From Sulfuritalea sp. (GTDB taxonomy: Bacteria; Pseudomonadota; Gammaproteobacteria; Burkholderiales; Rhodocyclaceae), in the NCBI GenBank assembly GCA_030680805.1, contig JAUXUK010000089.1:1-64000 (forward strand): a stretch of DNA of 64,000 nucleotides. The letters are read 5' to 3'. The notes under the pieces are model-generated. The model saw only the letters and a program-made list of their open reading frames with translations, was not told the origin of the DNA and did no database searches. The position numbers and the translations under genes are program-made. Every line of letters starts with the position of its first letter. The first letter of the stretch is position 1. Of this stretch, positions 46,913 to 57,491 are shown one piece after another.

Positions 46913-48517
46913 GTGAAACTAGACGGCAAGCACGTTCTCGTCCTCGGCCTCGGTGAATCGGGGCTGGCCAGCGCGCTCTGGTGCGTGCGGCAGGGTGCGC
47001 GGGTGCGCGTGGCGGATACCAGAGCGGCACCGCCGTATCTGGGCGAACTGCAACGCCGTGTCACCAGCGCCGAGTTTTTTTCGGGCGAGTTCGACAAGGC
47101 CTTGCTCGATGGCATCGACCTGCTGGTCCTGTCGCCCGGGCTCTCGGGCGGATTGATGGTGGTGATTCACGCGCGCGCCGCCGGCATTCCGGTGGTCGGC
47201 GAGATCGAATTGTTTGCCCGGGCGCTGCGCAGCCTGAACTCCGGTATGGCAGCCCCGGCCCCGGTACTGGCCATCACCGGCACCAACGGCAAGACCACCA
47301 CCACCGCATTGGCCGGACACTTGCTGCGCGCCACCGGCAAGACTGTCGGCGTCGCGGGAAATATTTCGCCGGCAGCCTTGACGGCCCTGATGGATGCGCA
47401 GGATGCCAATGCGCTGCCCCAGATCTGGGTGCTGGAACTGTCGAGTTTCCAGCTGGAGACCACCGAGACCTTGTATCCGGCCGCGGCGACGGTCCTCAAC
47501 ATCTCCGACGATCATCTCGATCGCTACATCGATCTCAATGAGTATGCGTCAGCCAAGGCGCGAATTTTTCAAAGTGCCGAGGGCGCGCCGGGCGTGCAGG
47601 TGCTCAATCGTGCCGACGCGCGCGTGCGCCGGATGGCGCTGGCCGATCGCCACATCATCAGCTTCGGTCTTGATGCGCCCGCCGCCAGCGAGGACTTCGG
47701 CCTGCGCATGAATCGGGGCGAGGCGTGGATCGTGCAGGGCGATCGCTTCCTGCTGCCGGTCTCCGAACTGCCGCTGGCCGGCTTGCACAATGCGGCCAAT
47801 GCGATGGCGGCGCTGGCTTTGTGCGTAAGCCTCGGCTTCGATGCAAATGCCTTGCTGCCGGCCTTGCGCAGCTTCCGCGGCTTGCCGCATCGCGTGGAAA
47901 AAGTCGCTGAGCTGGACGGCGTGACCTGGTACGACGATTCCAAGGGCACCAATGTCGGCGCCACGGTCGCCGCGCTGAATGGTATTGGCGGCCAACTGGC
48001 CGCCCTGAATAGTCGCCTCCCTCCCCCGGGGAGGGAGGTCGGGAGGGAGGGTTCGTCATTGACGTCTTGCGATCCGAAGGATCGCAAGATCGTGGTGATT
48101 CTTGGGGGTGATGGAAAAGGACAGGACTTTTCTCCACTCGGGAAGGCCGTGGCGAAGCATGCCCGTGCCGCGGTGCTGATCGGGCGCGATGGTCCGCTGA
48201 TCGAAAAGGCCATCGTCGCCTCAAGGGTGGCGATCGAAACCGCTAGCGACATGGACGATGCCGTACATCGCGCTCGCGCGTTGGCGCAACCGGGTGATGC
48301 TGTCCTGCTGTCGCCGGCGTGCGCCAGCTTCGACATGTTCCGCAACTATGAGCATCGGGCGCAGGTCTTCATTGCCGCCGTCCATGCGCTGGAGGGCGCC
48401 GGCCGCCGGGCCGACCCAAGGCAGGCGCAGCCAGATACACGGAATTTCGCCGTCGGCGAAATGAACCAGGAGCGCCCCCTTCCTCGGGAAGGGGGAGGGG
48501 GGGAAGGCAAATCATGA
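46913..48517 (+). CDS. murD: UDP-MurNAc-L-alanine:D-glutamate ligase with in-frame repeat insertions
   Basis: The 534-residue protein (GTG start) has the MurD core: [18 protein letters not shown] loop [77 protein letters not shown] and [15 protein letters not shown]. Relatives run directly from ..AALNG(IGG) to (K)[10 protein letters not shown]; here about 25 extra residues ([14 protein letters not shown] and on) lie between, encoded by two GC-rich hairpins (48013-48088). The last 45 residues are also atypical and end [10 protein letters not shown] in another repeat. The frame is intact, so an active but padded enzyme is likely. Confidence 0.93.
   Translation: MKLDGKHVLVLGLGESGLASALWCVRQGARVRVADTRAAPPYLGELQRRVTSAEFFSGEFDKALLDGIDLLVLSPGLSGGLMVVIHARAAGIPVVGEIELFARALRSLNSGMAAPAPVLAITGTNGKTTTTALAGHLLRATGKTVGVAGNISPAALTALMDAQDANALPQIWVLELSSFQLETTETLYPAAATVLNISDDHLDRYIDLNEYASAKARIFQSAEGAPGVQVLNRADARVRRMALADRHIISFGLDAPAASEDFGLRMNRGEAWIVQGDRFLLPVSELPLAGLHNAANAMAALALCVSLGFDANALLPALRSFRGLPHRVEKVAELDGVTWYDDSKGTNVGATVAALNGIGGQLAALNSRLPPPGREVGREGSSLTSCDPKDRKIVVILGGDGKGQDFSPLGKAVAKHARAAVLIGRDGPLIEKAIVASRVAIETASDMDDAVHRARALAQPGDAVLLSPACASFDMFRNYEHRAQVFIAAVHALEGAGRRADPRQAQPDTRNFAVGEMNQERPLPREGGGGEGKS
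48013..48088 (+). repeat. Two GC-rich hairpins inserted in frame within murD
   Basis: CCTCCCTCCCC/GGGGAGGGAGG (48016-48038) and CTTGCGATCC/GGATCGCAAG (48066-48088) lie inside the murD coding region between the [10 protein letters not shown] and VVILGGDG blocks, which are nearly adjacent in other MurD proteins. Confidence 0.85.
48476..48507 (+). repeat. Palindromic element at the murD 3' end
   Basis: The same CCCCCTTCC/GGAAGGGGG stem as before murE (48476-48496) followed by AGGGGGGGAAGG. It is translated as the last residues of MurD, and its GGGGAAGG serves as the ftsW ribosome-binding site. Confidence 0.85.
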
Positions 48518-49677
48518 GCCGCACCTACGCCGCACCGGCGCCGCACGCGCCCGCCGAGCTCGACGGCCTGCTGCTGTGGCCTGCGGTCGGCCTGCTGCTG
48601 CTGGGGCTGGTGATGGTGTATTCGTCGTCGATCGCCATGGCGGAAGGCAGCCGCTTTACCGGCAACCAGTCGACGTATTTCCTGTTCCGCCATGCCGTGT
48701 TTCTCGCCATCGGCCTGGTCGCGGGCGTGATGGCGTTCCAGATTCCGCTGCGCCTGTGGCAGCAGGCGGCGCCCTGGCTGTTTCTGGCCGGGGTCGCATT
48801 GCTGCTGCTGGTGCTGATTCCCCATGTCGGGCGTTCGGTCAACGGCGCGCAGCGCTGGATCAGCCTCGGCCCAATCAACCTGCAACCCTCGGAACTGATG
48901 AAGCTGTTCGTGGTGCTCTACGCCGCCGACTACACCACGCGCAAGCTGGACGACATGGGCAGTTTCCTGCGCGGCTTCGGGCCGATGGCGCTGGTCATGG
49001 TGCTGGTCGGATTCTTGTTACTGAAGGAGCCGGACTTCGGCGCTCTGGTGGTGATCCTCTGCATCGCCACCGGCATCCTGTTCCTCGGCGGCATCAACGT
49101 GCGGGTGTTCAGCGTGCTGGTGGTGGTTCTCGCGATCAGTTTCGTCATCATGATCTGGGTCTCGCCCTACCGGCGCGAACGCATTTTCGGCTTCATGGAC
49201 CCGTGGCAGGATGCCTTCGGCAAGGGCTACCAGCTCTCGCACGCGCTGATCGCTTTCGGCCGCGGCGAATGGTTCGGCGTCGGCCTCGGCGCCAGCGTCG
49301 AGAAGCTGTTCTACCTGCCCGAGGCGCACACCGATTTCCTGCTGGCGGTGATTGCCGAGGAACTCGGCTTTGTCGGTGTCTGCGTGGTGGTCGGGCTGTT
49401 TGCCCTGCTGGTGCAGCGCTCCTTCGTCATCGGGCGCCAGGCACTGGTACTCGGCCGCGTGCATTCCGGCCTGGTCGCGCAAGGCATCGGCATCTGGCTC
49501 GGCGTGCAGGGCTTCATCAACATGGGCGTGAACATGGGCCTGCTGCCGACCAAGGGCCTGACCTTGCCGCTGATGAGCTTCGGCGGTTCCGGCATCGTGG
49601 CGAATTGCCTGGCGTTGGGGATTCTGCTGCGCGTCGATTGGGAGAATCGACAGTTGATGCGGGGACAGCAGGTATGA
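48514..49677 (+). CDS. ftsW: Lipid II polymerase FtsW
   Basis: The 387-residue SEDS protein has ten membrane helices and the motifs [120 protein letters not shown] and [21 protein letters not shown]. It polymerises septal glycan together with FtsI. It overlaps the murD stop by four bases. Confidence 0.97.
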   Translation: MSRTYAAPAPHAPAELDGLLLWPAVGLLLLGLVMVYSSSIAMAEGSRFTGNQSTYFLFRHAVFLAIGLVAGVMAFQIPLRLWQQAAPWLFLAGVALLLLVLIPHVGRSVNGAQRWISLGPINLQPSELMKLFVVLYAADYTTRKLDDMGSFLRGFGPMALVMVLVGFLLLKEPDFGALVVILCIATGILFLGGINVRVFSVLVVVLAISFVIMIWVSPYRRERIFGFMDPWQDAFGKGYQLSHALIAFGRGEWFGVGLGASVEKLFYLPEAHTDFLLAVIAEELGFVGVCVVVGLFALLVQRSFVIGRQALVLGRVHSGLVAQGIGIWLGVQGFINMGVNMGLLPTKGLTLPLMSFGGSGIVANCLALGILLRVDWENRQLMRGQQV

Positions 49678-49688
49678 AGCAAAAACAT

Positions 49689-49795
49689 ACCGCAGAGACG
49701 CAGAGGCGCGGAGAAAGGCGACGCAGAGAACACCCTTGCCAAGTGATCGCCCTTGCCTTCCTCTGCGCTTCCTCTGCGCCTCTGCGCCTCTGCGG
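49689..49795. repeat. CCGCAGAGGCGCAGAG inverted repeat, copy 4 (before murG)
   Basis: The left end ACCGCAGAGACGCAGAGGCG and the right end CGCCTCTGCGCCTCTGCGGT enclose a variable middle. The element ends 15 bases before the murG ATG, with GGTGAAAGA at the border. Confidence 0.95.
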
Positions 49796-49810
49796 TGAAA
49801 GATTTTTCAA

Positions 49811-50866
49811 ATGAAAACCCTTCTCGTCATGGCCGGCGGCACGGGCGGGCACATCATGCCGGGCCTCGCCGTGGCCGAACACCTGAAGGCCCAGGGCTGG
49901 AAGATCGCCTGGATGGGCCATCCGGATGGCATGGAAGCCAGGCTGACCGCGGGGCGTGGTTACGAGATGGCCTGGGTGCATTTTTCCGCATTGCGCGGCA
50001 AGGGCCTGCTGCGCAAGCTCATGCTGCCTTTCAATCTGCTGCGAGGTTTCGTCGAGGCGTGGTCGCAACTCAAGCGCATCCGGCCCGACGTGGTGTTGGG
50101 CATGGGCGGTTACATCAGCTTTCCCGGCGGCATGATGGCCTCGCTGCAGGGCATTCCGCTGGTGCTGCACGAGCAGAATTCGGTGGCGGGCCTGGCCAAC
50201 AAAGTGCTGGCGGGTGTCGCTGATCGGATCCTTACCGGTTTCCCCGAGGTACTGAAGAACGGCCACTGGGTGGGCAATCCGGTACGCCCGGAAATCGCCG
50301 TGTTGCCAGCGCCGACTTTTCGTTATGAACAGCACAGCGGTCCGCTGCGTGTGCTGGTGGTGGGCGGCAGCCTCGGCGCGCAGGCCTTGAACGCCGCCAT
50401 GCCGAAAGCGCTGGCGCTGATTGCGGAAGACGAGCGGCCGCTGGTGGTGCATCAGGCCGGCGAGAAGCATCTGCCGATGCTGAAAAGTTTCTACATTTCG
50501 GCTGGCGTCAATGCCGATTGCGTGGCCTTCGTCAATGACATGGCCGGCGCCTACGACTGGGCCGATCTGGTGATCTGCCGCGCCGGCGCGTTGACCGTGG
50601 CGGAACTCGCCGCCGCCGGCGTCGCCAGCCTGCTGGTGCCTTTCCCGCACGCGGTGGATGACCACCAGACGTCGAATGCGCGCTTCCTCAGCAATGCCGG
50701 CGCGGCGATCCTGCTGCCTCAAGGCGAGCTGACGCCGGCGCGGCTGGCCGAGATCAGGAACCTGTCGCGGAGCCAACTTGCACAAATGGCCGAGAAGGCC
50801 CGCGAGCTGGCGCGGCCCGACGCCACGGCCGTCGTTGCGCAGGCGTGCGTGGAACTTGCCAAATGA
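49811..50866 (+). CDS. murG: UDP-GlcNAc:lipid I transferase MurG
   Basis: The 351-residue GT-B enzyme has [68 protein letters not shown] and the UDP-binding [33 protein letters not shown]. It makes lipid II at the inner face of the membrane. A copy of the dispersed motif encodes LPAPTFRYE in the linker between the two Rossmann domains. Confidence 0.97.
   Translation: MKTLLVMAGGTGGHIMPGLAVAEHLKAQGWKIAWMGHPDGMEARLTAGRGYEMAWVHFSALRGKGLLRKLMLPFNLLRGFVEAWSQLKRIRPDVVLGMGGYISFPGGMMASLQGIPLVLHEQNSVAGLANKVLAGVADRILTGFPEVLKNGHWVGNPVRPEIAVLPAPTFRYEQHSGPLRVLVVGGSLGAQALNAAMPKALALIAEDERPLVVHQAGEKHLPMLKSFYISAGVNADCVAFVNDMAGAYDWADLVICRAGALTVAELAAAGVASLLVPFPHAVDDHQTSNARFLSNAGAAILLPQGELTPARLAEIRNLSRSQLAQMAEKARELARPDATAVVAQACVELAK
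50295..50320 (-). repeat. Dispersed 26-bp motif, copy in murG
   Basis: 25 of 26 matches; it encodes AVLPAPTF in the inter-domain linker. Confidence 0.85.
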
Positions 50867-50876
50867 AAGGCAGCTC

Positions 50877-52265
50877 ATGAAACACAAAGTCAAGCGCATC
50901 CACTTCGTCGGAATTGGCGGCTCGGGCATGTCCGGCATTGCCGAGGTGCTGGCGAACCAGGGCTTCGAGGTCAGCGGCTCCGATCTGAGCGAAAGCGCGA
51001 CGACGCGGCGGCTGGCGGCGCAGGGCATCCGCATTGCGATCGGCCACAGCGCGCAGAACGCTGCGACGGCGGACGCGGTCGTGGTGTCGACCGCCGTGCG
51101 CGAGGACAATCCGGAAGTGGTCATGGCGCGCGAGCGCCAGGTGCCGGTGGTGCCGCGGGCGCAGATGCTGGCGGAGCTGATGCGCATCAAGCAGGGCATC
51201 GCGATCGCCGGCACCCACGGCAAGACGACGACCACCAGCCTCGTCGCGAGTTGTCTGGCCGAGGGCGGCCTCGATCCGACTTTCGTCATCGGCGGCCGGC
51301 TGAATTCCGCGGGAGCGAACGCGAAACTGGGCAGCGGCGAATTCCTGGTGGCCGAGGCCGACGAGTCCGATGCTTCCTTCCTGTTCCTGTCGCCGGTGGT
51401 TTCGGTGGTGACCAACATCGACGCCGACCACATGGAAACCTACGGCCACGATTTCGGCCGACTCAAGCAGGCCTTCGTCGACTTCCTCCATCGCCTGCCC
51501 TTCTATGGCGTCGCCGTGGTTTGCGGCGACGATGCCAACGTGCGCGAGATCATGCCGCGCGTGGCGAAGCAGATCGTCACCTACGGCATCGACAGCGAAG
51601 TCAATTTCCGCGCCGAAGACGTGGTGGCCGACGGCGGCACCATGCGCTTCACCTGTGTGCGCACCAACGGCAACATCAGTCGTCTGCCGATCGTGCTCAA
51701 CCTGCCGGGGCGTCACAATGTGCTGAATGCGCTGGCCGCCATCGCGGTGGCAACGGAAGTCGGCGTTGGCGATACGGCGATCATCAAGGCGCTGGCCGAG
51801 TTTCGCGGTGTCGGCCGACGCTTCCAGCGCCACGGCGAGATCGCCTGTCCGGCAGGCGGCACATTTACCCTGGTCGACGACTATGGCCATCATCCGGTGG
51901 AGATGGCGGCGACGCTCGCGGCGGCGCGCGGCGCTTTCCCCGGCCGTCGCCTGGTGCTGGCCTTCCAGCCGCATCGCTACACGCGGACGCGGGACTGTTT
52001 CGAGGATTTCGTCAAGGTGCTGTGCGGAGTCGATGCCCTGTTGCTGGGCGAGGTGTATGCCGCCGGCGAGGCGCCGATCGTCGCCGCCGACAGCCGCACC
52101 CTGGTGCGCGCCTTGCGCATCGCCGGCAAGATCGAGCCGGTGTTCGTCGAAGACATCGCGACCCTGCCGGCGGCGATCCTGGCCGCGGTGCGCGACGGCG
52201 ACGTGGTAATCACCATGGGCGCGGGTTCGATCGGCGGCGTGCCCGGGAAGCTGGTCGATGGCTGA
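50877..52265 (+). CDS. murC: UDP-MurNAc:L-alanine ligase MurC
   Basis: The 462-residue protein has [19 protein letters not shown], the P loop [45 protein letters not shown] and [19 protein letters not shown]. It adds L-Ala to UDP-MurNAc. The start at 50877 has AAAGGCAG upstream; earlier codons overlap murG. A diverged copy of the dispersed motif encodes EVGVGDTAI at the position where relatives have ELxVxDAAI. Confidence 0.97.
   Translation: MKHKVKRIHFVGIGGSGMSGIAEVLANQGFEVSGSDLSESATTRRLAAQGIRIAIGHSAQNAATADAVVVSTAVREDNPEVVMARERQVPVVPRAQMLAELMRIKQGIAIAGTHGKTTTTSLVASCLAEGGLDPTFVIGGRLNSAGANAKLGSGEFLVAEADESDASFLFLSPVVSVVTNIDADHMETYGHDFGRLKQAFVDFLHRLPFYGVAVVCGDDANVREIMPRVAKQIVTYGIDSEVNFRAEDVVADGGTMRFTCVRTNGNISRLPIVLNLPGRHNVLNALAAIAVATEVGVGDTAIIKALAEFRGVGRRFQRHGEIACPAGGTFTLVDDYGHHPVEMAATLAAARGAFPGRRLVLAFQPHRYTRTRDCFEDFVKVLCGVDALLLGEVYAAGEAPIVAADSRTLVRALRIAGKIEPVFVEDIATLPAAILAAVRDGDVVITMGAGSIGGVPGKLVDG
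51755..51780 (+). repeat. Dispersed 26-bp motif, copy in murC
   Basis: 22 of 26 matches; it encodes EVGVGDTAI. Part of this similarity may reflect protein conservation. Confidence 0.5.
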
Positions 52266-53253
52266 GCCGATAAACAAAATCGAGCGCAGCGAGCCGATCA
52301 GTAACCCCCCGAGAGGGGGGGTGGGGGGCGGGCCATTTGGCTTCAGAGGGTCATTGCGCAGCAATGAGCCGATGGCGGGCCACGTGTCGTGGCGCGCCGG
52401 CGGCAAGGTGGCGCGCGCCTTTTTCCCGGCCGACCTGGCTGATCTCGCTGCCTTTCTGCATCGCCTGCGCCACGACGAGCCGCTGCTGATGGTGGGCCTC
52501 GGCAGCAACCTGCTGATCCGCGATGGTGGCTTCGACGGCACGGCGATCTTCACCCATGGCGTGCTGGATACCCTGCGCCGCGAGGCCGACGGCAGCTTCT
52601 ACGCCGAGGCCGGCGTCGCCTCGCCCAAGCTGGCGCGCTTCGTCGGCAATCAGGCGTGTGCCGAGGCGGAGTTCCTGGCCGGCATTCCCGGCACCGTGGG
52701 CGGCGCGCTGGCGATGAACGCCGGCTGCCACGGCGGCGAGACCTGGCGCTATGTGGAACGGGTGCTGATGCTCAACCGCGACGGCGAGCAGATCATTCGC
52801 ACGGCGGAAGATTTCGCCATCGGCTACCGCCACGTCGGGCTCAGAAGCGCCACCGACGAAATCTTCGCCGCGGCCTGGTTCCGCTTTCCGGCCGGGGATG
52901 CGGCAGTGGCCCGTGCGCGTCTGCGCGAACTGCTGGAGCGGCGCATCGCCACCCAGCCGCTGCAATTGCCCAACGCCGGATCGGTGTTCAGAAACCCGCC
53001 CGGTGACCATGCCGCGCGCCTGATCGAAGCGGCCGGGCTCAAGGGCACACAGATCGACGGCGCGCAGGTTTCCGAAAAGCATGCGAATTTCATCGTTAAT
53101 CCCAAGGGTGCGGCTACCGCGAGTGCGATAGAAATGCTAATCGGCCATGTTCAGGCAGTGGTCGAGGAGAAGTTTGGCGTTTCGCTGGTGCGCGAGGTAC
53201 GCATTCTGGGCGCGAAGAGTGGTCAATCCGGGTTGTCCGGAGAAGGAGTCTGA
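52258..53253 (+). CDS. murB: UDP-N-acetylenolpyruvoylglucosamine reductase MurB
   Basis: The 331-residue flavoenzyme has [46 protein letters not shown] and [22 protein letters not shown], the type I MurB pattern. It reduces the enolpyruvyl group to make UDP-MurNAc. The native N-terminus probably begins near [16 protein letters not shown]. The first 33 codons ([20 protein letters not shown]...) run through a GC-rich palindromic repeat. The start at 52258 overlaps the murC stop; in-frame TTG 52354 and ATG 52372 are alternatives. Confidence 0.93.
   Translation: MAEPINKIERSEPISNPPRGGVGGGPFGFRGSLRSNEPMAGHVSWRAGGKVARAFFPADLADLAAFLHRLRHDEPLLMVGLGSNLLIRDGGFDGTAIFTHGVLDTLRREADGSFYAEAGVASPKLARFVGNQACAEAEFLAGIPGTVGGALAMNAGCHGGETWRYVERVLMLNRDGEQIIRTAEDFAIGYRHVGLRSATDEIFAAAWFRFPAGDAAVARARLRELLERRIATQPLQLPNAGSVFRNPPGDHAARLIEAAGLKGTQIDGAQVSEKHANFIVNPKGAATASAIEMLIGHVQAVVEEKFGVSLVREVRILGAKSGQSGLSGEGV
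52276..52345 (+). repeat. GC-rich palindromic element at the murB 5' end
   Basis: GAGCGCAGCGAGCC is followed by CCCCCCGAGAGGGGGG and GTGGGGGGCGGG. It resembles the element at 35263-35320 and is open in the murB frame. Confidence 0.75.
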
Positions 53254-54161
53254 TGGATTTCGGCAAGGTGGCGGTGATGATGGGTGGCAAGTCGGCCGAG
53301 CGCGAGGTCTCGCTTAAAAGCGGGGCCGCGGTGCTGGCCGCACTGCGCTCGTCCGGCGTCGATGCCCACCCCTTCGATCCGCAGGACAAGGCGCTCGAGG
53401 CGCTGCATGCCGAGGGATTCACGCGCGTTTTCATCGCCCTGCATGGCCGCGGCGGCGAGGACGGCACGCTGCAGGGCGCACTCGACCTGCTGGCCATTCC
53501 CTATACCGGCAGCGGCGTGCTTGCCTCCGCCCTGGCCATGGACAAGTGGCGCTCCAAGCTGGTCTGGCAGGCCAGCGGCTTGCCGGTACCGGATTTCGTC
53601 GTGCTCGACGCCGCCAGCGACTTTGCCGCCGTCGAGGCGCGCCTGGGCCTGCCGCTGTTCGTCAAGCCGGCCAATGAGGGTTCCAGCATCGGCATCAGCA
53701 AGGTCAAGCAAGCGGGCGAACTGCGTACTGCATATGAGCTGGCTGCGCGCTACGACTCCTGCGTGATCGCCGAGAAATATCTGGCCGGCGGCGAGTTTAC
53801 GGTCGGCATCCTCGCCGGCCAGGCTCTGCCGGTGATCCGCATCGTGCCGGCGACCGAGTTCTACGACTACGACGCCAAGTATCTGCGCGACGACACCGAG
53901 TACCGCATCCCGAGCGGCCTGGGCGAGAAGCGCGAAGCCGAGATGCGCGATATGGCCTTGCGTGCCTTCGAAGTGCTCGGCGTTCGCGGCTGGGGGCGAA
54001 TGGATCTGATGCTCGATGCGGCAGGCCGCATCTACTGCCTGGAGGCGAATACCTCGCCCGGCATGACCGACCATTCGCTGGTGCCGATGGCGGCGAAGGC
54101 CGCTGGTATTCCATTTCCACAACTGGTGCTGAAACTGCTCGAAGAGGCCCGCCATGGCTAA
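53253..54161 (+). CDS. ddlB: D-alanine:D-alanine ligase
   Basis: The 302-residue ATP-grasp enzyme starts [25 protein letters not shown] and contains [45 protein letters not shown], and [22 protein letters not shown]. It makes the D-Ala-D-Ala used by MurF. Start and murB stop share one base (TGATG). Confidence 0.97.
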   Translation: MDFGKVAVMMGGKSAEREVSLKSGAAVLAALRSSGVDAHPFDPQDKALEALHAEGFTRVFIALHGRGGEDGTLQGALDLLAIPYTGSGVLASALAMDKWRSKLVWQASGLPVPDFVVLDAASDFAAVEARLGLPLFVKPANEGSSIGISKVKQAGELRTAYELAARYDSCVIAEKYLAGGEFTVGILAGQALPVIRIVPATEFYDYDAKYLRDDTEYRIPSGLGEKREAEMRDMALRAFEVLGVRGWGRMDLMLDAAGRIYCLEANTSPGMTDHSLVPMAAKAAGIPFPQLVLKLLEEARHG

Positions 54162-54936
54162 GGCGCGGGGCAACTCCCGGGTCGAGCCGGGCAGCAATGA
54201 TGGCTTCTGGGATCGGCCGATGCTGATCAATCTGCTGGCCGACCTGCTGCTGCTGGCCGGCGGCGCACTGCTGGCGTGGGCGGGTGCCATGGCGTTGCAA
54301 CGCCTGCCGGTGTTTCCACTCAAGCAGTTGGTGGTGTCGACGTCGCTGGACCAGGTTTCCAGAGCGCAGATCGAACACACCGCGCGCACTGCCTTGTCCG
54401 GTAATTTCTTCACGGTGAACCTGGAAACTGCACAGGCGGCCTTCGCGCGCATGCCCTGGGTGCGCGTCGCCTCCCTGCGCCGGCTCTGGCCGGACGGCAT
54501 CGAACTCGAACTGGAAGAGCATCGCGCGGCGGCCCGCTGGACCGCGCAGGACGGCGAGGCGCGATTGGTCAACACGCGCGGCGAGGTGTTCGTGGCGTCG
54601 ACGCGGGAGTCGCTGCCCGCCTTCGCCGGCCCGGAAGGCTCCGCATCCCGTGTCCTGGTCCGCTATCAGGAATTCAGCGAAAGCCTGACGACCATCGGGC
54701 GCACGCCGGTGGCGATTCATCTTTCGGTACGCGAGGCCTGGCAGCTCAAGCTGGACGATGGCGTGCTGCTCGAACTCGGCCGTGACCAGGCCAAGCATCC
54801 GCTGGCAGAGCGGCTGAACCGATTCACCACCCACTATGCAGCCGTCAGCAGTTCGGCGAAGAACCGCCTGCAGACCATCGGCGTAGTGGACATGCGTTAC
54901 CCCAATGGATTCGCCCTGCGGGCGAGCAAAAGCTGA
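54154..54936 (+). CDS. ftsQ: Cell division protein FtsQ
   Basis: The 260-residue protein has a short cytoplasmic tail, one membrane helix (about 25-47, [22 protein letters not shown]), a POTRA domain ([70 protein letters not shown]) and the beta domain to the end. It binds FtsL and FtsB in the periplasm. It overlaps the ddlB 3' end by eight bases. Confidence 0.95.
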   Translation: MAKARGNSRVEPGSNDGFWDRPMLINLLADLLLLAGGALLAWAGAMALQRLPVFPLKQLVVSTSLDQVSRAQIEHTARTALSGNFFTVNLETAQAAFARMPWVRVASLRRLWPDGIELELEEHRAAARWTAQDGEARLVNTRGEVFVASTRESLPAFAGPEGSASRVLVRYQEFSESLTTIGRTPVAIHLSVREAWQLKLDDGVLLELGRDQAKHPLAERLNRFTTHYAAVSSSAKNRLQTIGVVDMRYPNGFALRASKS

Positions 54937-56168
54937 TGAGCAAAGAAGCAAAACGTGACCTGATCGTCGGCCTCGACATCGGCACCTCAAAGATCGTGGC
55001 GATTGTCGGCGAGCTTGATGCCGAGGGCCGGCTGGGCATACTCGGGCTGGGCACGCAGGAATCCAGCGGCTTGAAGCGCGGCATGGTGATCAATATCGAG
55101 GCCACGGTGAATTCGATTTCCAAGGCGATCGCCGAAGTCGAAATGATGGCCGGCTGCAAGGTGCGCGAGGTGTATACCGGAATCGCCGGCAGCCACATCA
55201 AGAGCAAGGATTCCTCGGGCATGGCCGTGGTGCGCGAGAAGGAAGTCACCCAGTTCGATGTCGAACGCGCCATCGAGGCCGCCAACGCCACCTCGATTTC
55301 GGCCGACGACCAGATCCTGCACACGCTGGTGCAGGAGTTCATCGTCGATGGCCAGGACGGCGTCAAGGAGCCGATCGGCATGGATGCCAAGCGGCTCGAC
55401 GTCAAGGTGCATCTGGTCACCGGTGCCGTCACGGCGGTGCAGAACATCGTCAAGTGCGTGCATCGCTGCGGCCTCGAAGTGGTCGACCTGGTACTGCAGC
55501 CTCTGGCTTCAGGCTACGCGGTACTGACCGAGGACGAAAAGGATGTCGGCGTCTGCCTGGTGGATATCGGTGGCGGCACCACCGATGTCGCCGTGTTCGT
55601 GCAGGGCGCGATCCGCCATACCGCGGTGATCCCGATCGCCGGCGACCAGTTGACCAACGACATTGCGATCGCCCTGCGCACCTCGACCCAGGATGCCGAG
55701 GACATCAAAATGCGCTACGGAGTGGCCCTGCAGCAATTGGCCAATCCCGAAGACATGATCGAAGTGCCGGGCGTCGGTGACCGTCCGGCCACCCAGCTGT
55801 CGCGCCAGACGCTGGCGGGCTTCATCCAGCCGCGAGTCGAGGAAATCTTCCAGAAGGTGCAGGAAGAACTGCATCGCAGCGGCAAGGAGCGCCTGCTACG
55901 GGCGGGCATTGTTCTCACCGGAGGCGCCGCGCAAATGCCGGGCATGGCCGATCTGGGCGAAGAGGTTTTTCACAACACCGTGAAGCTGGCAATGCCGCAC
56001 TACGACGGCAATTTGCGCGACTACGTGCGCAATCCGCGCTACTCCACGGCCATGGGTTTGTTGCTGGAAGGGGTGGCGCAGCGTCAACGCGGCATGAAAG
56101 CGCAGAGCCCCCGGAGTTTTGGGCAGGTGCTGTCGCGGATGCGGGCGTGGTTCACCAGGAATTTTTGA
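54936..56168 (+). CDS. ftsA: Cell division protein FtsA
   Basis: The 410-residue actin-like protein has LIVGLDIGTSKIVAIVGEL, the 1C domain, VCLVDIGGGTTDVAVFVQGAI, and GIVLTGGAAQMPGMADLGEEVF. It ends with an amphipathic helix (SFGQVLSRMRAWFTRNF) that tethers FtsZ to the membrane. It starts in the ftsQ stop (TGATG). Confidence 0.97.
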   Translation: MSKEAKRDLIVGLDIGTSKIVAIVGELDAEGRLGILGLGTQESSGLKRGMVINIEATVNSISKAIAEVEMMAGCKVREVYTGIAGSHIKSKDSSGMAVVREKEVTQFDVERAIEAANATSISADDQILHTLVQEFIVDGQDGVKEPIGMDAKRLDVKVHLVTGAVTAVQNIVKCVHRCGLEVVDLVLQPLASGYAVLTEDEKDVGVCLVDIGGGTTDVAVFVQGAIRHTAVIPIAGDQLTNDIAIALRTSTQDAEDIKMRYGVALQQLANPEDMIEVPGVGDRPATQLSRQTLAGFIQPRVEEIFQKVQEELHRSGKERLLRAGIVLTGGAAQMPGMADLGEEVFHNTVKLAMPHYDGNLRDYVRNPRYSTAMGLLLEGVAQRQRGMKAQSPRSFGQVLSRMRAWFTRNF

Positions 56169-56195
56169 TTCAGTAGGTCTTTTCAGGAGGCGAAA

Positions 56196-57389
56196 ATGTT
56201 TGAACTAGAGGAAGTAGTGACACCGGAACCGGAAATGGGTTCGACCGTGATCAAGGTGGTCGGCGTCGGCGGCGCAGGCGGCAATGCGGTCGAGCACATG
56301 ATCCGCGAGGGCGTTGGCGGCGTCGAATTCATTTGCTGCAATACCGATGCACAGGCGCTGAAGAAAAGCACGGCCCACGTCAAGCTGCAACTCGGGCCCG
56401 GCCTGGGTGCGGGGGGCAAGCCGGAAAAGGCTCGCGAGTTGGCGGTGCTTGATCGCCATCGGATCGCCGAGGCGCTGACCGGAGCGCACATGGTGTTCAT
56501 TACCGCCGGCATGGGTGGCGGCACCGGCACCGGTGCCGGCCCGATCGTCGCCGAGGTCGCGCGCGAGCTGGGCATCTTGACCGTCGCCGTGGTCACCAAA
56601 CCCTTCGAATATGAAGGCAAGCGCAAGCGCCTCGCCGAAGAAGGCGTGGCCGAACTCGCCCGCCACGTCGACTCGCTGATCATCATCCTCAACGAGAAGC
56701 TCGAAGAGGTGCTGGGCGACGACGTCAGCATGCTCGAAGCCTTCCAGGCGGCGGACAACGTACTGCGCAATGCGGTCGGCGGTATTGCCGAAATCATCAA
56801 TGTGCCGGGCCTGGTCAACGTCGACTTTGAGGACGTGCGCACCGTGATGGGCGAAATGGGCAAGGCGATGATGGGTTCGGCCGCCGCCGCCGGCGTCGAT
56901 CGCGCCCGTGTCGCCGCCGAAGAGGCGGTGGCCAGCCCGCTGCTGGAAGGCATCGAGCTTTCCGGCGCGCGCGGCGTACTGGTGAACATTACCGCCAGCA
57001 CCACGCTCGGCCTCAAGGAGTACAAGGAGGTGATGAACACCATTCGTCAATACACGGCGCCCGAGGCGACCGTGATCTGCGGCGCGGTGTTCGACGAGAG
57101 CATGGAAGACCAGTTGCGCGTTACCGTGGTCGCCACCGGACTCGGCGGCGTGGTGGTGCGCGAGGCGGTCAAGCCAAGGATGACCGTGGTCGAGACTGTC
57201 GGCCTGCGCACCGGCACCGACAACCTGCCTGTATACGACAGCGGGATCGGACAGGCGCAGATTGACCTTTCCAGTGTCACCAGCAGCGCGCGCGGCAGCA
57301 CGCCGCGCAATGCGCAGGCGGATGCCATGGCGGCGTCCGGCGTGGACAAGTACGACATTCCGGCCTTCCTGCGTCGCCAGTCCGACTGA
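56196..57389 (+). CDS. ftsZ: Cell division protein FtsZ
   Basis: The 397-residue tubulin homologue has IKVVGVGGAGGNAVEHMI, the GTP signature GMGGGTGTGAGPIVAEVARE, and LEAFQAADNVLRNAVGGIAEII. It ends with the conserved tail DKYDIPAFLRRQSD that binds FtsA and ZapD. AGGAGG lies seven bases before the ATG. A GC-rich region after the stop (about 57395-57445, CGGCGGGCG...CGCCCGACCG) may form a terminator before lpxC. Confidence 0.98.
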   Translation: MFELEEVVTPEPEMGSTVIKVVGVGGAGGNAVEHMIREGVGGVEFICCNTDAQALKKSTAHVKLQLGPGLGAGGKPEKARELAVLDRHRIAEALTGAHMVFITAGMGGGTGTGAGPIVAEVARELGILTVAVVTKPFEYEGKRKRLAEEGVAELARHVDSLIIILNEKLEEVLGDDVSMLEAFQAADNVLRNAVGGIAEIINVPGLVNVDFEDVRTVMGEMGKAMMGSAAAAGVDRARVAAEEAVASPLLEGIELSGARGVLVNITASTTLGLKEYKEVMNTIRQYTAPEATVICGAVFDESMEDQLRVTVVATGLGGVVVREAVKPRMTVVETVGLRTGTDNLPVYDSGIGQAQIDLSSVTSSARGSTPRNAQADAMAASGVDKYDIPAFLRRQSD

Positions 57390-57491
57390 TGGGTCGGCAA
57401 CGCAGCCGGTCCGGCGGGCGCCTCCTCCCGCCCGACCGGGCTTGCGTGATAAACTTGCTGCCCCGCATCATTCCATTTACATCGCAGCCCG

